A stretch of 5,229 nt of DNA from JBQTHP01 sp052389755 (GCA_052389755.1 JBQTHP010000014.1:1-5229); one strand, 5' to 3'; positions 1 to 5,229 are shown, counted from the first letter of the stretch. Translations and numbers: made by a program. The notes: generated by a model not told the origin, from the letters alone.

Positions 1-1
1 G

Positions 2-112
2 GTTCCCGAGAACCTCGCCGACACGCCGTTCCATGTTCAAGTCGACACCACCCTGAAAGTCGAGAATATCCGTGCCAGATTAGTAACTTCCGCGCTCACC
101 TTGACCACTTAA
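2..112 (+). CDS. Possible 3' end of an unidentified gene entering from the left edge (partial)
   Basis: Reading from base 2, the + strand is open for 36 codons to a TAA at 110-112. The peptide starts VPENLADTPFHVQVDTTLKV and looks protein-like, with alternating polar and hydrophobic residues that suggest beta strands. About two thirds of codons end in G or C, somewhat lower than in the neighbouring genes, and the last dozen codons are noticeably AT-richer. It would converge on the ydeI-like gene, leaving 17 bp between the two stops. I do not recognise a family. The minus strand is also open from about position 71 to the left edge with plausible composition, so strand choice and coding status are both uncertain. 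Confidence 0.28.
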   Translation, partial: VPENLADTPFHVQVDTTLKVENIRARLVTSALTLTT

Positions 113-129
113 CCGGACAGTAGTGACCG

Positions 130-723
130 TCAACCTCTCTTGAAAGCCTCCGGAACATCTCCGCGCGCGGCTGCCGCGACGGTTACCTTGATCCGCTGCT
201 CCTGCGTCTGGGCCCGCTTCGCGCTCGCGATCCAGCGAATCAAAAGTTTGCGCACGGCGGCGCTCAGCGCATCGAAATGTTTCCGCGCCTTCCTGTTGCG
301 AGAAAGTGCCCGGCCGAGCGCGGGCGGCGCGGTGAGCTTTTCGATCGCATCGAGCGCGGTCCATGAGCCGTCATGCTTCGCCGCCTCGATCTTCGCAAGC
401 CCGATCGCGGTCATGCCGCCGGAAGCGATGAGCTTCTCGACGCGCGCCTTGTTGGATTTGGACCAGGCGCTGCCCGCCCTGCGCGGCGAGAACATGAAGG
501 TGTAGCGCTCGGCATCGAGAGAGTTCTTGCGGCTGTCGATCCAGCCGAGGCATAGCGCCTCTTCCACCGCCTCGTCGTACGTGACGCAGGGCTCGCCACT
601 CGCCTTTCTGTAGAACACGAGCGCGATGCCCGAAGAGCTCGCGTGATTCTTCTCGAGCCACGCGCGCCACTCCGCTCGGTCCACCGCATAAACCTGCACG
701 AGTGTCGCGGGACGCGCCTTCAC
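130..723 (-). CDS. YdeI/OmpD-associated family protein (bacteriocin-protection type)
   Basis: A 197-residue soluble protein with no signal peptide or membrane segment. The family is named for Salmonella YdeI/OmdA, linked to resistance to polymyxin and other cationic peptides through association with an outer-membrane porin; the biochemical activity is unknown. Visible hallmarks are AEWRAWLEKNH (18-27), YDEAVEEALCLGWIDS (49-64), FSPRRAGSAWSKSNKARVEKLI (78-99), and a C-terminal helical segment (about 146-178) containing the RKHFDALS, IRWIASAKRAQT and QRI pieces typical of the OmdA domain. Length fits the family. The start is GTG at 723, the first usable start after an in-frame TGA at 774-772; the leader is short and lacks a clear Shine-Dalgarno sequence. 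It lies 48 bp downstream of the methyltransferase stop and in the same frame, so co-transcription is likely. Family call is firm; the peptide-resistance role here is inference. Confidence 0.88.
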   Translation of the reverse strand: MKARPATLVQVYAVDRAEWRAWLEKNHASSSGIALVFYRKASGEPCVTYDEAVEEALCLGWIDSRKNSLDAERYTFMFSPRRAGSAWSKSNKARVEKLIASGGMTAIGLAKIEAAKHDGSWTALDAIEKLTAPPALGRALSRNRKARKHFDALSAAVRKLLIRWIASAKRAQTQEQRIKVTVAAAARGDVPEAFKRG

Positions 724-771
724 CGGCGGATTGTTCCACGCGTGCGGGTTCGCGGCTACTTCGGGCGCGGG

Positions 772-1512
772 TCAGCCGTCTGAGCCTTTCCGGAACAGCA
801 CCAGATGCTGCCACGGTAGCGTGTCCACAGTGCGCACGTGCTCGAGCCCCACGGCCTCCATCTCCAGCCGAATCTGGCTCTCGGTCATCTTGTGCACGGC
901 TTTGATCGGCACGTCGGGGTCCTCGGCGCGGTATTCGGTGAGCGCGACGCGGCCACCCGGCTTCAGCGCCTGCACCACCTTCGACATGACTTCGTAGGGG
1001 TACTCGAGCTCGTGATAGACGTCCACCATGAGCACGAGATCGACGCGACCCGCAGGCAATCGCGGGTCCCGCGACGTGCCGCGGACGAGCCCGACATTCA
1101 TGGCCTTCAACTGCGAGGCGCGGCGGCGCAGGGCCGCGAGCATGCCCTCCTGGATCTCGACAGCGAGCACGGTGCCCTTCGGCCCCACCGCATCAGACAG
1201 AACAAAAGTGTAATAACCCGAGCCTGCGCCGAGATCCGCGACCACCTCCCCGCCCGTCAACTCGAGCGCTTCCAGCACCTTGGCGCGCGGCTCTGTCTCC
1301 TCGCGTTCGGGCCGATCGAGCCAGGGGATACCGTCGGCGCCCGTGACCCGGGCGATCTCGCGGCCAAAGTAGAACTTGCCGATCCCGTCGGGATCGTGAT
1401 CCGCGCGCACTTCATAGCGCGGCGCCGCGGCGGGCGGTGTTGCCGCCGCTGCGGTCAGGCATGAGATCAGGAGAAGAGTTGCCGCAGCTCGCGCGGGGTT
1501 TCGTTGCTGAAT
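772..1512 (-). CDS. Exported or lipoprotein class I SAM-dependent methyltransferase; start uncertain (ATT proposed)
   Basis: From the proposed ATT start the product is 246 residues. An N-terminal basic and hydrophobic stretch ends in L15-I16-S17-C18, which fits a lipobox, followed by an Ala/Pro-rich linker (19-31). The Rossmann methyltransferase domain then shows motif I VADLGAGSGYY (91-101), an acidic strand end LAVEIQ (116-121), DLVLMVDVYHELEYP (158-172) and LKPGGRVALTEYRAEDP (183-199). The C-terminal VPIKAVHKMTE (201-211) and LPWQHLVLFRK (232-242) are characteristic of a family of predicted periplasmic methyltransferases with unknown substrate. The start is the problem: the only in-frame ATG (1770) gives an 86-residue basic, low-complexity extension covering the whole small gene upstream, in-frame GTG at 1665 has the same fault, and GTG at 1410 would delete the signal region. 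ATT at 1512-1510 has GGAG at 1524-1521 with 8-nt spacing. CTG at 1470 is another possibility. The domain is certain; the 5' end is not. Confidence 0.8.
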   Translation of the reverse strand: MQQRNPARAAATLLLISCLTAAAATPPAAAPRYEVRADHDPDGIGKFYFGREIARVTGADGIPWLDRPEREETEPRAKVLEALELTGGEVVADLGAGSGYYTFVLSDAVGPKGTVLAVEIQEGMLAALRRRASQLKAMNVGLVRGTSRDPRLPAGRVDLVLMVDVYHELEYPYEVMSKVVQALKPGGRVALTEYRAEDPDVPIKAVHKMTESQIRLEMEAVGLEHVRTVDTLPWQHLVLFRKGSDG

Positions 1513-1655
1513 GCGATGTGCTCCGATCGCAGCATGTAGTTGATCACTTCTGCTGTCTGCTCCTCGTCGTGAGTGATGTCGTTGACGGTTGCGATCACAT
1601 CGAGAAGCGTCAGATGAGACGGTCGAGGCTGAGCTTGTTGCAGGTGCGCTTGCAT
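1467..1655 (-). CDS. Small 62-residue protein of unknown function
   Basis: The ATG at 1655-1653 follows a strong Shine-Dalgarno sequence (GGGGAG, 9 nt upstream), and the frame closes at TGA 1469-1467. The product starts MQAHLQQAQPRPSHLTLLDV. After a Gln/Pro-rich tail of about 13 residues, it has a probably helical core of the form LTLLDVIATV..., ..THDEEQTAEVINYMLRS, then a short EHIAF strand and a charged end. It is acidic in the core and has no signal peptide. From memory the pattern 'DVI..V.....DEE..A.V...L.S' resembles small uncharacterised proteobacterial proteins with a compact helical fold, but I cannot name a family or test this. It is 131 bp after the MFS transporter stop, and its 3' end overlaps the methyltransferase signal region by about 46 bp in another frame. 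The strong ribosome-binding site, family-like helices and position in an otherwise gene-free interval favour a real gene. Confidence 0.62.
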   Translation of the reverse strand: MQAHLQQAQPRPSHLTLLDVIATVNDITHDEEQTAEVINYMLRSEHIAFSNETPRELRQLFS

Positions 1656-1786
1656 GACGATCCACTCCCCTGTCGAGATTGCGAGAAAGCTTTGCAACTC
1701 GCGTGCCACGGTCAAAAACACTCCGAAACGGGCCCTTGCCCTTCGTACACGCGGTGAAGATTGCAGGCATGGTAGAAAAGTTCTCG
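1656..1786 (-). other. 131-bp intergenic gap between the MFS gene and the small gene
   Basis: This is the longest non-coding stretch inside the minus-strand block and the natural place for an internal promoter. The minus strand shows TTGACC at 1715-1710, a good -35 match, but the sequence 17 bp downstream (AAGCTT) matches a sigma-70 -10 box poorly, so no promoter is claimed. The Shine-Dalgarno sequence of the small gene lies at its downstream end. I see no convincing intrinsic terminator after the MFS stop, so read-through from the upstream pair is possible. Confidence 0.35.
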
Positions 1787-3070
1787 TTAGACAGTGTCTA
1801 TCTCGTCGAATGATCGCGACTTCGTTTCGCGCGCCGCAAACGCGGCGAGCGCAGTCAGGACGCAGGTGACGAGAAGATACAACGCGATGGGTCGCGCCGA
1901 TTCGCTGCGCCGCAAGAGCGCGATCGCGATGATGGGCGCAAGCGACCCGGCAAAGATCGACGTGACCTGATATGCGATCGACGCGCCGGAATAGCGCACG
2001 TGCGTCGGGAAGAGCTCTGCGATGAACGCCGCCTGCGGCCCGTACATCGCCGCGTGCAGGACGAGCCCGCCGACCAACGCAGCGATGATCGCAGACGTTG
2101 CGCCGGTATCGAGCAGATGGAAGAACGCGAAGCCCCACACGGCGACGCCGGTCGCGCCGAACGCGTACACCTGTCGTCGCCCGATGCGGTCGGACAGCGC
2201 CGCGAACGCCGGCAGGGCGAATGCGTGCGCCACGCAGGCGACCAGCACCGCGTTCAGCGCGACCGTGCGTGAGAGGCCGACGACCTCCGTGATGTACGTG
2301 ATGGAGAACACGGTGAAGATGTAGTACGAAACATTCTCGGCGAGCCTCAGGCCCATTCCGACCGCGAGACTTCGCTGGTGATGCCGCAACACCTCGAGCA
2401 CCGGGAGCCGTTCGGTACGGCGCGTCGCTTCGAACACCGGCGTCTCGGCGACGGCGACGCGCACCCAGTAGCCAATGACGATCAGGGCCGCCGACAGCAG
2501 GAACGGCACGCGCCAGCCCCAGGCAAAGAACGCCTGTTCGGTCTGCAGCGCAGACATCACGGCGAGCAGCGCGGCGGCGAGCAGGTTGCCGATCGGCACG
2601 CCGACCTGCGGCCAGCTCGCCCAGAACCCGCGGCGTGCGCGCGGACCATGTTCCGCGACGAGCAGCACCGCACCGCCCCATTCCCCACCCACTGCGAATC
2701 CCTGAACGAGACGCAGGCCGACGAGGAGCACCGGCGCCCACATACCGATCTGCGTGTACGTCGGCAGGAGGCCGATCGCGAAGGTCGCGACGCCCATCAG
2801 CACGAGACTCAGCATCAGGAGCTTCTTCCTCCCGATGCGATCGCCGAAGTGTCCGAAGATGACACCGCCGATCGGTCGCGCGATGAAACCGAGCGCGTAG
2901 GTTCCGAACGCGAGCATCGTGCCGACGAGCGGCTCGGATGCGGGAAAAAACAGTCGGGGAAAGACGAGCGCAGCAGCGGTGCCGTAGAGAAAGAAGTCGT
3001 ACCACTCGATGGCCGTGCCGACGAGACTCGCTGCGACCACCCGACGCAGCGAGCGGCGATCAGAGCTCAT
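1787..3070 (-). CDS. MFS transporter, metabolite:H+ symporter (MHS) family
   Basis: A 427-residue inner-membrane protein with about 12 hydrophobic segments. The MHS family (relatives ProP, KgtP, ShiA, citrate permeases) brings in small organic solutes with protons. Diagnostic features in order are IEWYDFFLYG in the first membrane segment (21-30), GFIARPIGG (61-69), the loop 2-3 motif GHFGDRIGRKK (73-83), RLVQGFAVGGEWGGA (120-134), FFAWGWRVPFLLS (181-193), ETPVF before the central loop (209-213), the repeated SDRIGRR (293-299), and AELFPTHVRYSGAS (351-364). Length and both halves are complete. The substrate cannot be read from the sequence; carboxylates, betaines and aromatic acids are all known for the family. 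Its ATG (3070-3068) overlaps the TGA of the upstream MgtC-like gene by 4 bp and has no obvious Shine-Dalgarno sequence of its own, which points to translational coupling. Confidence 0.93.
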   Translation of the reverse strand: MSSDRRSLRRVVAASLVGTAIEWYDFFLYGTAAALVFPRLFFPASEPLVGTMLAFGTYALGFIARPIGGVIFGHFGDRIGRKKLLMLSLVLMGVATFAIGLLPTYTQIGMWAPVLLVGLRLVQGFAVGGEWGGAVLLVAEHGPRARRGFWASWPQVGVPIGNLLAAALLAVMSALQTEQAFFAWGWRVPFLLSAALIVIGYWVRVAVAETPVFEATRRTERLPVLEVLRHHQRSLAVGMGLRLAENVSYYIFTVFSITYITEVVGLSRTVALNAVLVACVAHAFALPAFAALSDRIGRRQVYAFGATGVAVWGFAFFHLLDTGATSAIIAALVGGLVLHAAMYGPQAAFIAELFPTHVRYSGASIAYQVTSIFAGSLAPIIAIALLRRSESARPIALYLLVTCVLTALAAFAARETKSRSFDEIDTV

Positions 3071-4329
3071 CGATACGGCGCGAGTGCGGGCGAATCCGGC
3101 CAGAGCAGGAGCAACGCGATGCCGCCCGCGAGAGCCGCGCCCACCGGAATGAGAAGGTGCGCGAGCAGGCGGCGCGAGCCGATGATCGCGGCGATGCCCG
3201 TCTTGAACACCAGGTTCGAGAGCGTCGCGATGAGGATGGCGCGCCAGGCAGTGTCCGACTCGAGTCGCCCGGCTGCCGCGAGCTGCGCGGTGGACAGCGT
3301 GATCGCATCGACGTCGACGAAGCCGGAGACCAACGCGACACCGAAGAGCGCCTGCTCGCCGAAATAGTCCTTGGCGGCCGCGGTGACAAGGATGACGAGC
3401 GCATACAGCGCACCGAAGAGCAGCGCGCTTCGCAGCTCGGCCGGATTGGGCTGCTCAGGCATCGTGCCGTTGCTCTTGTGTGTGACGCGCGCGAAGACGA
3501 GCGAGATGATCGTCATCCACACGAACAGCACACCAAGCGGCGGACCGGACTCCGCGAGCAGCCGTGGAGCGACCACGGCCACCTCGACGATGACGCGCGC
3601 CGCCGCGACGGTCGAGGCGATCATGATGGCGACGGCCGCCAGCATCGCGGCGCCGACGTTCTCCCGCGCACGGCGCGCGTAGGCGACGGTGGTCGCGGTG
3701 CTCGATACGAGCCCGCCGAGAATGCCGCCGAGCACGACGCCGGCGCGCCCGCCGAAGAGCCGGTAACTCACGTATCCGGCCAGGCCGATGCCGACGATGA
3801 ACACGACCATCCACCAGATCTCGCGCGGATTCAGGACCTGGTACGGTCCGTAAGCCTGATCCGGCACGAGCGGCAGCACGATCAGCGAGACGATCGCGAA
3901 GCGCATCACCGCCTGCACGTCGCGCTCGGTGAGCCGGCCCGCGAACGCGTGCATCGGTTCCTTGAGGTGCAGCAGCACTGCGGTGAGCCCGCCGAGCACG
4001 ATGGCCGCCGCGTCGTACTCGGTGGTGAGCAGCGCGCCGCACGCGAAGGTGAGCAGCGCAGCTACTTCGGTCGTCTTGCCGGCGGCGTCCGCGTCGCGTT
4101 GCTTCGCCAGATTCGCCACTACTGCGACGGCGGCGAGCGCGAGGAACCCGGCGAGGACGATGAACGCGCCCCAGAGCTCGGCGAGAAAGCCGCAGGCGGT
4201 GCCGAGCAGCGCGACGAGCGGAAACGTCCGGATGCCGCCGAACTCGGAGCCTGCGCGCTCGCGTTGCAGCCCGATGAGCAGCCCGAGACCGAGCGCGAGG
4301 CTCAGCGCGCCGAAAACCGTTGCCTCCAT
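3067..4329 (-). CDS. MgtC/SapB-DUF4010 integral membrane protein
   Basis: A 420-residue polytopic membrane protein. The N-terminal part is MgtC/SapB-like, with GLLIGLQRER (16-25) and GIRTFPLVALLG (32-43) in the expected order. The remainder is the DUF4010 module, recognisable from LTERDVQAVMRF (133-144), LNPREIWWMVVFIVGI (166-181), GLVSSTATTVAYARRAR (206-222), SGFVDVDAITLS (335-346) and NLVFKTG (372-378). The family is widespread and functionally uncharacterised. MgtC itself is a small protein that affects ATP synthase and magnesium/phosphate homeostasis in Salmonella, and that role should not be transferred to this long form. Conserved Asp residues in VDVDA suggest ion handling, as inference only. 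The start is ATG at 4329-4327, matching the family start but without a good ribosome-binding site. It is the first gene of the minus-strand block, overlaps the MFS gene by 4 bp, and faces yebC across 29 bp. Confidence 0.92.
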   Translation of the reverse strand: MEATVFGALSLALGLGLLIGLQRERAGSEFGGIRTFPLVALLGTACGFLAELWGAFIVLAGFLALAAVAVVANLAKQRDADAAGKTTEVAALLTFACGALLTTEYDAAAIVLGGLTAVLLHLKEPMHAFAGRLTERDVQAVMRFAIVSLIVLPLVPDQAYGPYQVLNPREIWWMVVFIVGIGLAGYVSYRLFGGRAGVVLGGILGGLVSSTATTVAYARRARENVGAAMLAAVAIMIASTVAAARVIVEVAVVAPRLLAESGPPLGVLFVWMTIISLVFARVTHKSNGTMPEQPNPAELRSALLFGALYALVILVTAAAKDYFGEQALFGVALVSGFVDVDAITLSTAQLAAAGRLESDTAWRAILIATLSNLVFKTGIAAIIGSRRLLAHLLIPVGAALAGGIALLLLWPDSPALAPYR

Positions 4330-4358
4330 GCGTTCGAAGTCTACTGTAGCATTCGCTC
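4330..4358. promoter_or_regulatory. 29-bp divergent intergenic region with overlapping candidate promoter cores
   Basis: Only 29 bp separate the two divergent start codons. It contains a 9-bp palindrome CTAC-T-GTAG (4341-4349). Read on the + strand, TACTGT (4342-4347) could be a -10 box, with TTGCCT at 4320-4325 as a -35 at 16-bp spacing; transcription would then begin within a few bases of the yebC ATG. Read on the minus strand, TACAGT (4348-4343) could be the -10 of the membrane-protein operon, without a good -35. Neither start codon has a clear Shine-Dalgarno sequence, which fits very short leaders. The matches are partial, so this is a candidate only. Confidence 0.35.
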
Positions 4359-5081
4359 ATGGGGCGCATCTTCGAGGTCCGCAAAGCCACGATGTTCGCG
4401 CGGTGGAACCGCATGGCGAAGCAGTTCGCCCGCATCGCGAAGGACATCACGATGGCGGTCAAGTCCGGCGGACCGGATCCGTCATCGAATCCGACGCTGC
4501 GCCGGCTCATCACGAACGCGCGCGCCGTCAACATGCCGAAGGACAAGATCGAGGCGGCGATCAAGCGCGCCTCGGGACGCGATGCTGCCAACTATCAGTA
4601 CGTGATGTACGAGGGCTACGCGCCGCACGGTGTCGCACTCCTCGTCGAGACTGCGACCGACAATTCGACGCGCACCGTCGCCTCCGTGCGCAACATCATC
4701 ACGAAGCACGGCGGCAATCTCGCGACGAACGGCAGCGTGAGTTTCCTCTTCAGGAAGATGGGCGTCTTTCGCCTTAAGCCAGAAGGCATCGATCAGGATG
4801 ATCTCGAGCTCTATCTCATCGACCACGGGCTCGAGGAGATCGGCGAGAGCACCGGCGAGAAGGGCGAGCCACAGCTCGTGATCCGCGGCGCGTTCGCCGA
4901 CTTCGGCAAGCTTCAGGAAGCGCTCGAAGCGCGCGGCATCACGCCCCTGTCCGCGGAGCACGAATACATCTGCACAGTGCCGACGGAGCTACCGGAGGTG
5001 CAGGCGACCGAAGTGCTCGGCCTCATCGACAAGCTCGAACAGGACGAGGACGTGCAGAGCGTCTTCCACTCGCTCGCCTAG
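4359..5081 (+). CDS. yebC: YebC/PmpR/TACO1-family protein
   Basis: A 240-residue cytosolic protein of the YebC family. Members have been described both as DNA-binding regulators (PmpR) and, with mitochondrial TACO1 and in recent bacterial work, as ribosome-associated factors that help translate proline-rich or difficult stretches. Domain I spans about 1-75 (MGRIFEVRKATMFARW, FARIAKDITMAVKSGGPDP, NPTLRRLITNARAVNMPKDKIEAAIKRA). The central signature is YEGYAPHGVALLVETATDNSTRTVASVRNIITKHGG (84-119) followed by GSVSFLF (125-131). The C-terminal domain ends with IDKLEQDEDVQSVFHSL, the usual family ending. Length is normal. The N-terminus is the MGRxFE-type variant, lacking the MAGHSKWANIKHRK start of the E. 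coli protein. The ATG at 4359 matches that variant but lacks a Shine-Dalgarno sequence. Its stop codon lies at the centre of a 40-bp palindrome. Whether this copy acts on DNA or on ribosomes is undetermined. Confidence 0.95.
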   Translation: MGRIFEVRKATMFARWNRMAKQFARIAKDITMAVKSGGPDPSSNPTLRRLITNARAVNMPKDKIEAAIKRASGRDAANYQYVMYEGYAPHGVALLVETATDNSTRTVASVRNIITKHGGNLATNGSVSFLFRKMGVFRLKPEGIDQDDLELYLIDHGLEEIGESTGEKGEPQLVIRGAFADFGKLQEALEARGITPLSAEHEYICTVPTELPEVQATEVLGLIDKLEQDEDVQSVFHSLA

Positions 5082-5099
5082 GCGAGCGAGTGGAAGACG
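5060..5099. terminator. 40-bp perfect palindrome spanning the yebC stop codon; probable terminator or 3'-end hairpin
   Basis: Every base from 5060 pairs with its partner to 5099 with no mismatch; the centre is CCTAGG at 5077-5082. In RNA this would be an 18-bp stem with a CUAG loop. The left arm encodes the last YebC residues (VFHSLA) and the TAG stop is at 5079-5081, so the hairpin begins inside the gene. There is no T-run on either side, so it is not a textbook intrinsic terminator. It could instead be a U-tract-less terminator, an mRNA-stabilising 3' hairpin or a bidirectional structure. Confidence 0.6.
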
Positions 5100-5109
5100 G
5101 CCACCGCCC

Positions 5110-5139
5110 TCCGCCTTCCGGCGGAAGCCGGAAGTCGGA
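5110..5139. terminator. Second GC-rich hairpin with GGAA tetraloop downstream of yebC
   Basis: CTTCCGGC (5115-5122) pairs with GCCGGAAG (5127-5134) around the loop GGAA, a GNRA-type tetraloop. After one C/T mismatch, TCCG (5110-5113) pairs with CGGA (5136-5139). This 12-bp imperfect stem begins 11 bp after the stop-codon palindrome. No U-run follows. It overlaps a 7-bp tandem repeat, so alternative pairings such as CCGCC with GGCGG are possible. It may act with the first hairpin at the 3' end of yebC. Confidence 0.4.
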
Positions 5140-5145
5140 AGCCGG
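5122..5145 (+). repeat. Short tandem repeat, CGGAAG(C/T) unit
   Basis: Three consecutive 7-bp units, CGGAAGC, CGGAAGT and CGGAAGC, followed by a partial CGG. It is non-coding on the evidence available and overlaps the second hairpin. Confidence 0.6.
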
Positions 5146-5162
5146 GACACGGCAGCCGTCGA

Positions 5163-5182
5163 CCCCGCGGTTTAGCGCGGGG
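5163..5182. repeat. Third inverted repeat, 7-bp GC stem with 6-nt loop
   Basis: CCCCGCG (5163-5169) and CGCGGGG (5176-5182) are perfect inverted copies around the AT-richer loop GTTTAG. The right arm is part of a 10-bp direct repeat, AGCGCGGGGG, at 5174-5183 and 5188-5197. The stretch from 5100 to the window end holds no convincing gene. It may be an intergenic repeat cluster continuing beyond the edge. Confidence 0.42.
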
Positions 5183-5229
5183 GCCGAAGCGCGGGGGACA
5201 CTTGCCGCGCCCGCTCCGCGCCCCCCGCC

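Noticed and set aside
838..1464. 208-codon + strand frame opposite the methyltransferase
   Set aside because: It is antisense to clear methyltransferase motifs, its composition is biased to His/Arg/Asp, and it has no recognisable domain.
1693..1715. TTGACC plus AAGCTT as a promoter for the small gene
   Set aside because: The -35 match is good but the -10 position matches only two of six bases; not enough to call a promoter.
1513..1770. N-terminal extension of the methyltransferase from the ATG at 1770
   Set aside because: The 86 residues are basic and low in hydrophobicity, place the signal-like stretch internally, and cover the whole small gene; family members begin with the signal sequence.
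1656..3005. Upstream part of a 512-codon minus-strand frame that continues into the small gene
   Set aside because: It is an Arg-rich alternate frame of the MFS gene. Only the last 62 codons, after the ribosome-binding site, look like a protein.
2378..3367. 329-codon + strand frame opposite the MFS gene
   Set aside because: Highly charged antisense product with no motif, crossing the boundary of two well-supported genes on the other strand.
2938..4605. 555-codon open frame on the + strand opposite the MgtC-DUF4010 gene
   Set aside because: Its translation is overwhelmingly Arg/Glu/Asp/His with no domain, the usual result of reading a GC-rich membrane-protein gene antisense; it also runs through the divergent intergenic region and the start of yebC.
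1..5229. CRISPR array, tRNA/rRNA, insertion sequence, toxin-antitoxin or phage-defence module
   Set aside because: No spaced direct repeats, cloverleaf, transposase or defence domain could be recognised on either strand; the only repeats are the short GC-rich ones after yebC.

Overview
This is a GC-rich window with tightly packed genes. It looks like the chromosome of a Gram-negative bacterium: it encodes a proton-coupled MHS-type carrier, a probable exported or lipoprotein methyltransferase and a YdeI/OmpD-associated protein. The YebC protein has the 'MGRxFExRKAxMxxRW' N-terminus that I recall from Bacteroidota- and Gemmatimonadota-like lineages rather than the E. coli 'MAGHSKW' form. I cannot fix the phylum from sequence alone.

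Layout from left to right. Positions 1-112 may hold the 3' end of a gene running in from the left on the + strand (weak call). It would converge on a minus-strand block that fills positions 130-4329. In transcription order, that block is: an MgtC/SapB-DUF4010 membrane protein (4329-3067); an MHS-family MFS transporter (3070-1787) whose ATG overlaps the previous stop; a 131-bp gap; a 62-residue protein of unknown function (1655-1467); an exported or lipoprotein class I SAM-dependent methyltransferase (about 1512-772, start uncertain); and a YdeI/OmpD-associated protein (723-130). A yebC/pmpR-family gene (4359-5081, + strand) diverges from the block across only 29 bp. The last 130 bp hold a series of GC-rich inverted and direct repeats.

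How the genes relate. The two membrane-protein genes form a coupled pair by their 4-bp ATGA overlap. The small gene, the methyltransferase and ydeI are close enough to form a second co-directional unit, but nothing ties their biochemistry together. YebC is housekeeping-like and is probably there only as a divergent neighbour.

Most of the window is ordinary. The points that deserve attention are a 40-bp perfect palindrome centred on the yebC stop codon and followed by further hairpins; the small uncharacterised gene overlapping the start of the methyltransferase; the lack of any well-placed ATG/GTG/TTG start for that methyltransferase, with an ATT behind a well-spaced GGAG as the best candidate; and the very short divergent promoter interval. 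I saw no RNA gene, CRISPR array, insertion sequence or defence system.
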